A DNA stretch of 53,698 bases. Origin: a virus. Positions 9,068-16,824 of the stretch are shown one piece after another. The position numbers were made by a program, and so were the translations under genes. Below the pieces are notes generated by a model. It had not been told where the DNA came from, made no database searches, and saw only the letters and a program-made list of their open reading frames with translations. The stretch lies in IMG/VR virus record IMGVR_UViG_3300009034_000052, positions 1 to 53,698 of that record; one strand, written 5' to 3'. Each line of letters starts with the position of its first letter. The first letter of the stretch is position 1.

Positions 9068-9984
9068 GAAAACCTCGGGAAATGGTTTGTGTGGTGGGTT
9101 TCTAGGTGGGGAAGGTACTCGATAACCTCTCTTATGCCATAATCTACGCTCTGGTATTCTCCGAAGTTGAATGTGTTGTTAAACTTTGTGAAGTCTACTC
9201 TATAGTTTCGTTTGTCTCCTCTATCCACCTGTTTTATATCCGTGTGTGGAAGCGCGGCTTTTATCTTCGTTGCAAGTTGCATCTTCGTAAGGTTGTTAGC
9301 TGGGGCTCCAATATTAAAGGCTTCGTTGAACGCTCTATAAGCGTGTATGATGTGATCTATGGCTCTAGCGGCGTCGCCGACGTAGAGGTGGGGGCGATAG
9401 GACTCTGGGGAGTAAACGCATATCTCTCCATTTAGTGATGCATCCAACACCCACGCGTTCACCATAACGTCGAACCGAGTTCTAGGAGATATCCCGAACA
9501 ACGTGGGAAACCGCAGTATGGTGTAGTAATCCACGTGTCTTCTAATGTAATCCTCGGCCTTAACCTTCGTCTCCGCGTAGACACCCCAGGGATTGAGTGG
9601 AGACTCCTCCGTCGCCAATCCGTCGGATACACCATAGTTACTACACGTACTAGCGTAGATTAGATGGGTGTTGGCATCTTGGGCGTAGTCGGCTATTGTC
9701 ATAGTTGCGTGTAGATTCACATCCCTAGCTAAGTCTGGATACTTATTGCATAAGGGTTCCCCCACCAAAGCCGCCAAATGAACGATAGGTGAGTAATCGC
9801 CCACCCAGTCAAAGTCTCTGATGTCCCCCCTAACGAGGCGAAACCGAGGATGCCTGATATACGGTACAACCCCAGCGACGCCATATAGAAGGCTGTCCCA
9901 GACGATCACGTTCTGCTTTCTAAGCAGACGCTCTATTAGAACAGAGCCTAAGTATCCAGCTCCGCCCGTTACGACTACGTTCAT
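9064..9984 (-). CDS. NAD-dependent epimerase/dehydratase (extended SDR)
   Basis: A 306-aa extended short-chain dehydrogenase acting on NDP-sugars. The nucleotide loop is TGGAGYLG (residues 6-13), the acid for NAD ribose is in VWDSLLYG, and the catalytic pair is YAETK (Tyr136, Lys140) with Ser/Thr in YASTCSNYG (about 110-118). A substrate-binding phrase, YRPHLYVGDAARAI, follows. From sequence alone I cannot tell a 4-epimerase from a 4,6-dehydratase. It is translationally coupled to the dehydrogenase upstream and the aminotransferase downstream. Confidence 0.93.
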   Translation of the reverse strand: MNVVVTGGAGYLGSVLIERLLRKQNVIVWDSLLYGVAGVVPYIRHPRFRLVRGDIRDFDWVGDYSPIVHLAALVGEPLCNKYPDLARDVNLHATMTIADYAQDANTHLIYASTCSNYGVSDGLATEESPLNPWGVYAETKVKAEDYIRRHVDYYTILRFPTLFGISPRTRFDVMVNAWVLDASLNGEICVYSPESYRPHLYVGDAARAIDHIIHAYRAFNEAFNIGAPANNLTKMQLATKIKAALPHTDIKQVDRGDKRNYRVDFTKFNNTFNFGEYQSVDYGIREVIEYLPHLETHHTNHFPRFS

Positions 9985-11222
9985 TTTCCACGCCCCAACG
10001 CGACGTATTCCACGCCGCTCTCCTTCAACCTTTCAACGTCCCCATCGGTGAACCTTCTCCATACGTCTATCACCACGCTTCCCTCGGGGTAGCTGTAGGT
10101 GTTCACCCACGGCTCGTCGATGGAGGCTAGGAAGGCGCATGGTTCATCGAGGATATAGGTTAAGCCTATTGGTGGGTCGTAGAACCACGATTGCACGCCC
10201 ATGTCGTCAAGTATGTCCCTGAGTAGGATGGAGGTAGATGCAGTTGTTAGGTTTGTGTTAGGTTTGAACCGTTTGCCCATGATAACCACGGGTAGTTCAC
10301 ACTCTTGGAGTAGGATGGCGAGCCACTCCGTCTGAAGTTCCCTAGCAATCATCATATGCTCGCAGAGGTTTGTTGACACCCCTAATTTGCGTGAGAGCCA
10401 CGATAGGGCTATGTTGTCCCTCGGGTGGCATTCTCCTCCGTCGCCCATCCCCCCCCTCATATACGCTCCACTTGTAAGCCGGGTGGTTGCCTTGCTGAGC
10501 GTGTCTGAGACGATGTCACAGTCTGCGTGGGGAATCTTGTGGCATAACTCCATATTCTCATTTGCGATGACTATCTTCATACCGATGTAGGTGTTGTAGC
10601 GCGTTTTCACTATCTCAGCGTTCTCCCATGTCATGTGGAGGATGGGCGTGTCTAGGTGGATGATGGATCTGTAGAACTCCGCTAAGACCTCGTTTTTCTC
10701 TCCGTCCACCGTTCCGATTAATATAAACTCGGGGTTAAGGAAATCTTCGATAACGGTTCCCATGGCGATGAATGAGGGGTTGTAACATAGTTTGGTTGGA
10801 ATGGTTTGGGTGGCAAGCCTCTCCCTCACGGTTGTGGGTAGAACCGTGCTTGAAATGGCTATAACTGGGAGATAACCCTCACCCACACTCGCGAAGTGAA
10901 CCTCGTTCACTGCCTGCTCAACGTACTTCGTGTCAAAGCTATTATCGGGAAGGCTTGGGGTGGGAACGGCGACGAACACGATTTTCGGTCTATGTAATAA
11001 GACCTCACGCACGGAGTCGCAGAGGTAAAGCCCGTCTGTAAGGGCTTCCATTAACTGCGCTCTCAGGTTTGGCTCATCTGAACCAGTGGCGGGGATGCCC
11101 TGCCCGTACATCTCCATCTTCCCCTCATCCACATCGTAGCCATAAACAGTATGTCCACACTGAGTTATGGCTACTGAGACAGGAAGCCCGAGTTTTCCAA
11201 GTCCGATAAATCCGACTTTCAT
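9981..11222 (-). CDS. UDP-glucose/GDP-mannose dehydrogenase family enzyme
   Basis: A 413-aa NDP-sugar 6-dehydrogenase that oxidises C6 to a uronic acid in two steps. GLGKLG (residues 7-12) is the NAD loop. The catalytic cysteine is Cys265 in MGDGGECHPRD, matching the family's GGxCxPxD pattern, and the lysine of the central helix is in ENAEIVKTRYNTYIGMKI (about 200-217). The C-terminal UDP-binding domain follows (VIMGKRFKPNTN). The substrate cannot be read from sequence. With the aminotransferase and acyltransferase it suggests an amino-uronic acid. Confidence 0.93.
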   Translation of the reverse strand: MKVGFIGLGKLGLPVSVAITQCGHTVYGYDVDEGKMEMYGQGIPATGSDEPNLRAQLMEALTDGLYLCDSVREVLLHRPKIVFVAVPTPSLPDNSFDTKYVEQAVNEVHFASVGEGYLPVIAISSTVLPTTVRERLATQTIPTKLCYNPSFIAMGTVIEDFLNPEFILIGTVDGEKNEVLAEFYRSIIHLDTPILHMTWENAEIVKTRYNTYIGMKIVIANENMELCHKIPHADCDIVSDTLSKATTRLTSGAYMRGGMGDGGECHPRDNIALSWLSRKLGVSTNLCEHMMIARELQTEWLAILLQECELPVVIMGKRFKPNTNLTTASTSILLRDILDDMGVQSWFYDPPIGLTYILDEPCAFLASIDEPWVNTYSYPEGSVVIDVWRRFTDGDVERLKESGVEYVALGRGK

Positions 11223-11223
11223 T

Positions 11224-11964
11224 TCATTTCCTCGCCTTCACGACTAGGTGCCACCCGAGGTGACTGGGACCGTCAAACTTGATTTTTCTCTGCATGGGGA
11301 GGTCGAAGACGTTATAGTGAACGCCGATTCGCGTGGTTGGGAAGAGTCTGAATAGGTTCAATGCCTCTCTTTGGGTATGGGCCTTCGTGTAGGGGCAGCC
11401 GTTCTTTGCCTCGCTGAATCTACTTAGAAGTTCGTTCTCGGAGAGGAGTTTTAGGTTTTCCTGTAGGATGCCCCGCATGAAGATTATGGATAGGTAGTAT
11501 AGTAGGCTGTGACGGTGGTAAAGCATGGCATATATGGTTCCTCCCTTTTTTAACACGCGGTGAGCCTCTCTTACCGCCTTCTCCGCATCGGGAATGTGGT
11601 GTAGAACCCCGAAGGCGTGAATGTGGTCGAATAAGTCATCCTCGAACGGAAGATTACACGCATCAGCCACCCGCGTCCCAATGTTGAGGCCCAGACCCTC
11701 CGCGAGCATCATGGTTGTGTCGATGGCCTCCTCCGTGAAGTCAGTAGCGGTGACTATAGCTCCGTTTCTAGCGAATTCGGCGGCATCTATCCCCCCACCA
11801 CAGCCCAGCTCCAGAACACTCATGTTTCTGAACTTGTCGAACTCAAAGACTTCAAGCATATAGTCGCGTGGGGCCTCATACCTGAGTTTCCTCATCTCCT
11901 CGTAGGTTCCCCAAGTGTAGAGAACTCTGTTTGCCCAGTATTGTCTTATCCTATCTTCTAGCAA
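11224..11964 (-). CDS. Class I SAM-dependent methyltransferase (TTG start)
   Basis: A 246-aa methyltransferase of the Methyltransf_11 kind: motif I VLELGCGGG (about 50-58), the acid after strand 2 (ATDFTEEAI), motif post-I, and FGVLHHIPD plus EAHRVLKKGGTIYAM. I chose TTG at 11964 because GAGGAGG sits 7 bases upstream and homology-like sequence begins there; a longer frame to 12084 would overlap the preceding gene by 134 bases and carries no recognisable sequence. The 14-base overlap with the upstream glycosyltransferase implies coupling. Likely O- or N-methylates a glycan. Confidence 0.87.
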   Translation of the reverse strand: MLEDRIRQYWANRVLYTWGTYEEMRKLRYEAPRDYMLEVFEFDKFRNMSVLELGCGGGIDAAEFARNGAIVTATDFTEEAIDTTMMLAEGLGLNIGTRVADACNLPFEDDLFDHIHAFGVLHHIPDAEKAVREAHRVLKKGGTIYAMLYHRHSLLYYLSIIFMRGILQENLKLLSENELLSRFSEAKNGCPYTKAHTQREALNLFRLFPTTRIGVHYNVFDLPMQRKIKFDGPSHLGWHLVVKARK

Positions 11965-12742
11965 TGTTTTTCCTCCTCTCAGTTGCAAGGTCAAAACCGT
12001 TGGGGCTTCTCTGAAAAACCTTGTCGAATGGCAGCAAGACCTTTTCCGTCTTGGCACTAGGTCTTTTGATATGCCAAAGTTCACTCCACCCGAAGTGCCA
12101 ACTACGATGATCTATCACATAGACGATGTTGTCGGCATCTGGGTAGAAGTGGTAGCCGTTCATCTTCACTTGAAGCGGGAAAAACATGGAGGGAAAAAGG
12201 TTATGATGGTCAAACCGTTCGTCGATTCCATTCATCTTCTCTATTGCCTCCATCGGAAATGCTGAGTAGTGCCAATCCCATTCATCGCCCCATTGAAATA
12301 TTCCACGGTATAACCCTGGCATCCATAGACGAGTTACCGTGCATTTGGAAAAGTCGGACTCCATGAATTCCTCATCCCACGTGGTTATGTTACCCAAGTT
12401 TTCTGGGGGTTTATATGTCCACTCTACGCCTACCGCCGTTATGAAAAAACCCAGTCCCACCCTGTTGTATACTTGGTTCCATTGTTCAAGTGACGTTGGG
12501 GGAATCCACATGTAGTCCTCCACTATTACCACGATGTCCCCAGAGGCTTGGAGTAGGCCCGTGTTAAGGGCGTTGACTTGTCCAAAGTATGTGTCGGGGT
12601 AGTACTTCTTCTTTGATGCCCCGTACCATGCGAGGTTAACCCCTTTCTCCTCCATGTAGTCAGGAACATCTGTAGTTTCATACCGGGGTTCATAATCATC
12701 CACGATTATTAACTCGTAGTTGGAATAGGTCTGGTTTTTCAA
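11951..12742 (-). CDS. GT-A (family 2-like) glycosyltransferase, start uncertain
   Basis: A glycosyltransferase with YELIIVDD (first GT-A acid) and VEDYMW in place of the usual DxD. From the only canonical start in frame (TTG, 12742) the protein is 263 aa, but the first beta strand and helix of the fold are encoded upstream in the same frame (12743-12805: LSLVYFTYRPGG then IDLLGKSL), with no ATG, GTG or TTG. Either a non-canonical start is used, or an indel in the run of six C at 12830-12835 broke a link with the methyltransferase gene upstream, whose 3' end overlaps this zone. Confidence 0.78.
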   Translation of the reverse strand: MKNQTYSNYELIIVDDYEPRYETTDVPDYMEEKGVNLAWYGASKKKYYPDTYFGQVNALNTGLLQASGDIVVIVEDYMWIPPTSLEQWNQVYNRVGLGFFITAVGVEWTYKPPENLGNITTWDEEFMESDFSKCTVTRLWMPGLYRGIFQWGDEWDWHYSAFPMEAIEKMNGIDERFDHHNLFPSMFFPLQVKMNGYHFYPDADNIVYVIDHRSWHFGWSELWHIKRPSAKTEKVLLPFDKVFQRSPNGFDLATERRKNIARR

Positions 12743-12806
12743 GGATTTACCTAGCAGGTCAATTCCGCCAGGGCGGTAGGTGAAGTAAACTAGGCTTAGG
12801 AAGTAG

Positions 12807-13532
12807 TCAGTATTGGAGGATAAGGTGTGCCCCCCTCCTAAAAATAGTTTTCCTTGCTCTGCTGGCTAGATCATCGTACACCCCATCGTCCACCACGCGG
12901 ATGTGATCCCAGCCACCGCCGTCTGTCGGTATCGGGTGAAAATCAACCCAATTCGTCACTATGAGTAACCCCCTCGCTTCAGATAGGAGTTGCTCCAGTA
13001 GCGGCGTTGCCTCGTCAAACTCATCCTCGCGCACATGTTCAATCACCTCGCACAGTATAACGGTATCCACTAAAAATGGAAAACTAAGTAACTCTTTCAA
13101 CCCTTCCAAGAGGGATTTATGAATGAAGTATCTACTTCGCGGTGAGTTGGCCCATTTTTCAAGTGTTTCTGGAATGATTTTGGCGGCGCCTGGAGCGGGG
13201 TCAACGGCGTAGCATGGGACACCGTCGTAGATAAACGCGGCGGCTAGTTCGCCTCTTCCAGCCCCCATATCCACAATAAGTTGGGGTTCGCGTGTCTGCC
13301 GTCTCTTGATGTTTGAAACCTGTTCCCTGTATGTCTCAGCGGATTCTCCAAACGCCTGTTCAACTAGCCTGAAGTTGTCATAGCCATAGGCGTAGCACAT
13401 GGCGGCGAACATCGGACGCTTAAGAAGGCGACGGTGGTAGGGATATCGCTCCCTATCCGCCATGTTCGCGGGGTTACCGAGGAACGCGGCTTCATCATAA
13501 CGACTAAGTCTTATCTCTTCGCTTTGACTCAT
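12807..13532 (-). CDS. Class I SAM-dependent methyltransferase
   Basis: A 241-aa protein from ATG at 13532 (MSQSEEIRLSRYDEAAF). Motif I is LIVDMGAGRGE (about 85-95), followed by CYAVDPAPG and ILCEVIEHV, then LLIVTNWVDFHP, all in family order. A longer frame to 13589 adds low-quality sequence that overlaps the acyltransferase gene; GAGGG just before ATG 13532 supports the shorter form. The last residues (RRGAHLILQY) lie in the zone shared with the next glycosyltransferase frame and may not be native (see the run of C at 12830). Confidence 0.85.
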   Translation of the reverse strand: MSQSEEIRLSRYDEAAFLGNPANMADRERYPYHRRLLKRPMFAAMCYAYGYDNFRLVEQAFGESAETYREQVSNIKRRQTREPQLIVDMGAGRGELAAAFIYDGVPCYAVDPAPGAAKIIPETLEKWANSPRSRYFIHKSLLEGLKELLSFPFLVDTVILCEVIEHVREDEFDEATPLLEQLLSEARGLLIVTNWVDFHPIPTDGGGWDHIRVVDDGVYDDLASRARKTIFRRGAHLILQY

Positions 13533-14013
13533 GGTCCCTCTTCTTCCTGTCATATTCCTCTCGTGTACAGTAGAACCTGGCTGGCACACCGATCCACACC
13601 TCGTTGTCTGGTACGGACTTCGTCACCACGGCCCCCAGACCTATCACCGCCCCGCGTCCTATTGTTATACCAGCAGACAGTTTACAGCCGTTTCCCAATA
13701 CGGCATCACACTCTATTTTCACGGGCTCCTTGAATGAGGGCGCCTCTATGGTGGGGTATTTAATATCCGTGGTGTGAACGCCCCCCGCAAAGAACACCCG
13801 GTCTCCAACTCTCGTGTTTCCGTTGAGGATGACGTAGGGTTGGAAGTTACAGTTGTCGCCTATCACACAACCGTCCTCTATGTGAACCCAGTTGCTTATC
13901 TTACAGTTTCGCCCTATCTTTGCCCTCCCTATGCGGTTCCAACTCCAGATGGTCGTTCCCTCGCCTATCTCGGCGTCGGGGTGGATGTCGTTCCACTTAC
14001 CTAGAACCCGCAT
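13504..14013 (-). CDS. Left-handed beta-helix (hexapeptide) acyltransferase, WbpD-like
   Basis: About 169 aa of hexapeptide repeats: IHPDAEIGEGTTIWSWNRIG, then AKIGRNCKIS, WVHIEDGCVIGDNC, a loop with VHTTDIKYP, and AVLGNGCKLSAGITIGRGAVIGLGAVVTKSVP. This is the layout of WbpD/WlbB-type N-acetyltransferases that acylate 3-amino-uronic NDP-sugars, including the opening 'HPxAxIGxxTxIW'. ATG at 14013 has GAGGG 8 bases upstream; ATG 14028 and the longer frame to 14076 are alternatives. It overlaps both neighbours, so it belongs to the glycan operon. The product probably follows the DegT step. Confidence 0.88.
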   Translation of the reverse strand: MRVLGKWNDIHPDAEIGEGTTIWSWNRIGRAKIGRNCKISNWVHIEDGCVIGDNCNFQPYVILNGNTRVGDRVFFAGGVHTTDIKYPTIEAPSFKEPVKIECDAVLGNGCKLSAGITIGRGAVIGLGAVVTKSVPDNEVWIGVPARFYCTREEYDRKKRDHESKRRDKT

Positions 14014-15235
14014 CTTGGCTTCCCTCATCCACCTGTCCCCGCAGGTACTTCTGGTAGAGTTGTAGTTCTTCCCCAACAGTTATAACAGGTTTTCTTTCAC
14101 TAGCTTTAATGATAACATCCCTCTGAGGGGGTGTTTCGACAGATTTCTGTGAAGGCTTCTCGGCTTCGACGTAGAAGCTGTGGTCGGGAAACGAGTCCTC
14201 CGTCTCCGTCATGATCGTCGCTGAACGCGAGGCACCGTAGGGCATCCTCTTAACATCCACAAAGCCCGCGCCCTCCATCTTTCTACGAAGAGAAGCATAG
14301 GTATATATGGTTTCGTGTCCCTTAAACGCCAGCCTGAAGAAGGCATCCACGCTGTCCTCTGCGTTCCCAACCTCGAACTCCTCGGCGTAGGTTTCCTTGA
14401 ACGACCCCAGTTTCGCTATGAACGTGTTTAAGTCTGGCGTGGAGAGCCTGATTACCCCGCCTGGTTTCAATATTCTGAACGATTGTTCAAGAAAATGAGC
14501 GCCTTCGCCCCGTGTCAGATGCTCGATGAGGTGGTGAGCCGTGATTAGGGCGACGGAGTTGTTCTCCCATCTGAGGGGTTTCGTAACGTCGCAGTATTCA
14601 AAGATGTGTCCCTTATCCTCCACTGTCTGCTTGATGTCGCCCCGTATGTCGGCGTTTATCCATGCGTGTCCGAAGGTGACGGTGAACGATCCGAAGTTGA
14701 TCTTCGTGTTCGTATCGGCGATAGCGCCAGTCAGTATGGTAGGTTGCCCCATCTTATGCGCCTCAACGAGCATGTCCCGCGCGTTGGGGTTGGGGTGATC
14801 GGTTATCTTCACTTCGCTGAATCCAGCTTCCTTCAACAGTTTCGTTGTGAAGGGCTTGCTTAGAAAGGTTTTGTGAGCGTTATCCGAGTAGTCTTGCCCG
14901 CCAAATAGAAAGTTGCTGTCGTCTAGATCAATTTCCTCTGGTGTCTTCTGTAGAATCTTCTTTATTTGTCCATACGTATCTGGAACTATGAACAGGGCCA
15001 CCCCATTAGGCTTTAATACGTTGTAGCAGGACTTGAAGAAGGTCTCTATTTTTCTCCAGCTTATGTGTTCGGCTACGTACTGCGCGAAGAGACCGTCGAA
15101 CTGACCGAGGTCGCTAAAATCCTCCTCTAGGTTGCGAACCGCGTCCACCCCTAGAACCTGCCTGATGTCAACGTTGAAGCCCTCTAACCCCGGAACTCTC
15201 TTTATAATAGAGTTGCTTCCCCCGCCCAGCTCCAC
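13997..15235 (-). CDS. Tandem SAM-dependent methyltransferase-like protein
   Basis: A 412-aa protein with two methyltransferase-like units. The first opens at VELGGGSNSI with NVDIRQVLGVD and AQYVAEHIS...NVLKPNGVALFIVPD. The second (about 185-340) has FGHAWINADIR, LITAHHLIEHL and ILKPGGVIRLSTPD. Both resemble the COG4627-like group seen in glycan clusters. The GTG at 15235 has AGAGGGGG 8 bases upstream. An in-frame extension (ISYRLPFKEGDRV) could be reached only from an ATA. The C-terminal 60 residues are polar and look like a linker. Confidence 0.8.
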   Translation of the reverse strand: MELGGGSNSIIKRVPGLEGFNVDIRQVLGVDAVRNLEEDFSDLGQFDGLFAQYVAEHISWRKIETFFKSCYNVLKPNGVALFIVPDTYGQIKKILQKTPEEIDLDDSNFLFGGQDYSDNAHKTFLSKPFTTKLLKEAGFSEVKITDHPNPNARDMLVEAHKMGQPTILTGAIADTNTKINFGSFTVTFGHAWINADIRGDIKQTVEDKGHIFEYCDVTKPLRWENNSVALITAHHLIEHLTRGEGAHFLEQSFRILKPGGVIRLSTPDLNTFIAKLGSFKETYAEEFEVGNAEDSVDAFFRLAFKGHETIYTYASLRRKMEGAGFVDVKRMPYGASRSATIMTETEDSFPDHSFYVEAEKPSQKSVETPPQRDVIIKASERKPVITVGEELQLYQKYLRGQVDEGSQDAGSR

Positions 15236-15270
15236 TACGCGGTCCCCCTCTTTGAAGGGCAGCCTGTAGC

Positions 15271-16332
15271 TTATTTGAGTAACCCCCTATAGAAGTCTAC
15301 GTATCTCTGCTTAATTTTACCCCATGTATATTGCTCCGCCGTAACCCTAGCGTTCTCACCCATGTATCTAAAGTCGCTGAAGTTCCTCTTCAAGTCATCT
15401 AGACAGGTGACGAGGGCATCCACATCTCTAGGGGGAAAGGAAAGACCGTTCTTTCCGTTCTCTATGAGCATGGTGGAGCCAGCCCCCTCGCTTCCTATGA
15501 CCACCTTGCCGTAGGCCATAGCCTCTGGGAGAGTCATTCCATACCCCTCGCTAACTGATGGCTGGACGTATACTGAGATGTGGGGCATGACTTCGTCTAG
15601 GCTGTTGAAGTTACCGTAGAGGTGGTAGCGCCCACCCGTAGCCCACTTCTCAAGAATCGACTTCATCTGCTCTGAGTTTCCTCCGAAGAACATGAGTGTT
15701 GAATCGTCGTAGTTGAGCCTGCTCCACGCCTCCACAAGGTATTTCACACCCTTATCTGGTCCCCAAGCGCCGATGTAACCCACATTGGTAAACTTCTTTG
15801 GATAATCTATTTTCTCAGGTAGGTTGACGCCGTGTGGAATCGTAGTTACCCTCTTTGGATAAATATTGTTCTCTATCCAATCGGCACTACGGTTTGAAGG
15901 CGTAATAACGCTGTCTGCTTCCTTTAGATGTTTCCATAGAGTGCTTCTGAGGTATGGGTCGGTGTTATGAATGAATGGATATGGTGTACCCGTAATAGTC
16001 TCGTGTTCCCTTACACTCTCCTCTAAATTATGCGCTGGGCAGTTTACGACGTAGTGCTTTGGTTGAAGTTTATTGAGTATGGCATTAGCAGGGGAGCAAC
16101 TTAGGTGGGCTAAATCAACATTTCTATGTTCTATAAGTTGAGCACAAAAATAATCATATAAAAATGGAGAGAATGGGTAGTGTCCATCTATTTTTTCGCC
16201 TATCTCCTTCTTCGTAATTATTTGTTTAATCTCTGTAACTTCACTAAGAGCCTTGATTTCATGATGACATACTTGCCCAGCCCCTGTTGTATGAGAAACC
16301 TGATCAAAGGTTATATAAACTGAAGTTTTCAT
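15271..16332 (-). CDS. GT4-type (GT-B) glycosyltransferase
   Basis: About 353 aa from ATG at 16332 (MKTSVYITFDQVSHTTGAG), chosen because GGAAGG lies 7 bases upstream and the family starts there; the longer frame to 16422 lies inside the HNH gene. C-terminal domain marks: NVGYIGAWGPDKGVKYLVEAW (split around 193-213), LMFFGG, and the donor-site E-x7-E in SEGYGMTLPEAMAYGKVVIG. The start codon overlaps the stop of the upstream HNH gene, so translation is coupled. Base composition is more A+T rich than that of the flanking genes, especially the 5' half. Confidence 0.91.
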   Translation of the reverse strand: MKTSVYITFDQVSHTTGAGQVCHHEIKALSEVTEIKQIITKKEIGEKIDGHYPFSPFLYDYFCAQLIEHRNVDLAHLSCSPANAILNKLQPKHYVVNCPAHNLEESVREHETITGTPYPFIHNTDPYLRSTLWKHLKEADSVITPSNRSADWIENNIYPKRVTTIPHGVNLPEKIDYPKKFTNVGYIGAWGPDKGVKYLVEAWSRLNYDDSTLMFFGGNSEQMKSILEKWATGGRYHLYGNFNSLDEVMPHISVYVQPSVSEGYGMTLPEAMAYGKVVIGSEGAGSTMLIENGKNGLSFPPRDVDALVTCLDDLKRNFSDFRYMGENARVTAEQYTWGKIKQRYVDFYRGLLK

Positions 16333-16607
16333 TATTTTTCCTTCCAAGTTTTTATTATTTGTGACCAATTTATCCCTAAAATTTCCATACAAAAATGTAC
16401 TCCTGTGTGGCAACGAGAACAAATAGGAACAAAATTTTCTAGGTGTTCTAAAATATAAAGCTCATTTTTTGGGTGTTCCCTTCCATAAATTTCATGTGAG
16501 TCCAGTCTTCTTTTTGTTATGACTCCACAGAAAAAACATGAATTACCTAGTTTCTCTCTTACCTTAGCAGAAAGTCTTCGTTTATATCTAAGTTCTTTAT
16601 AGACCAA
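16332..16607 (-). CDS. Small HNH-type endonuclease
   Basis: About 91 aa with a zinc-stabilised HNH layout: CFFC (Cys24, Cys27), LDSHEIYG (His38), NFVPICSRCHTGVHF (Asn58, Cys63, Cys66, His67/His71). The order Cys-x2-Cys...His...Asn...Cys-x2-Cys-His matches the HNH fold. Frames reaching 16685 only add residues out of phase with the 34-aa zinc ribbon gene; TTG at 16607 is a plausible start, just inside the end of that gene. It lies in a more A+T-rich patch within the glycan cluster, so it may be a free-standing homing-type nuclease or a leftover packaging HNH. Confidence 0.72.
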   Translation of the reverse strand: MVYKELRYKRRLSAKVREKLGNSCFFCGVITKRRLDSHEIYGREHPKNELYILEHLENFVPICSRCHTGVHFCMEILGINWSQIIKTWKEK

Positions 16608-16701
16608 CTTTAGCCCCCATATTCTCAGGGAAGTACGTTCCACAGTAGAGGCAGACAACGAATCCCAACGCGTGGTTTTCCTCACACCACTTACAAGACA
16701 T
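16597..16701 (-). CDS. 34-residue zinc-ribbon miniprotein
   Basis: ATG at 16701 is preceded by GGGAGAATAG and opens a 34-codon frame with two CxxC pairs: CKWC (3-6) and CLYC (17-20). It is in a different frame from the HNH gene and overlaps its start by 11 bases. Two CxxC knuckles 11 residues apart fit a minimal zinc ribbon. Function unknown. The 4-base gap to the neighbouring 40-aa membrane protein suggests one transcript. Confidence 0.6.
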   Translation of the reverse strand: MSCKWCEENHALGFVVCLYCGTYFPENMGAKVGL

Positions 16702-16824
16702 CTATTCTCCCTCGAAGAACCTTCTCAGCGTCTCCTCTATGGTCGTTTTTACCTGGGAGGGAATAATAACAAGTAGAATTATGTTTATGCTCACCGACAC
16801 GACTAACAGCACTTCGATAATCAT
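16702..16824 (-). CDS. 40-residue single-span membrane protein
   Basis: The start ATG at 16824 overlaps the TGA of the upstream glycosyltransferase gene (ATGA). The product begins MIIEVLLVVSVSINIILLVI, one membrane helix, and ends in a charged helix (VKTTIEETLRRFFEGE). A longer frame to 16917 would run inside the glycosyltransferase gene. It may tether the glycosylation machinery to the membrane, but this is only a guess from position. Confidence 0.55.
   Translation of the reverse strand: MIIEVLLVVSVSINIILLVIIPSQVKTTIEETLRRFFEGE

Noticed and set aside
11965-12084. Longer N-terminus for the methyltransferase at 11224
   Set aside because: The extension lies inside the glycosyltransferase gene, has no family sequence, and a strong GAGGAGG precedes the TTG at 11964.
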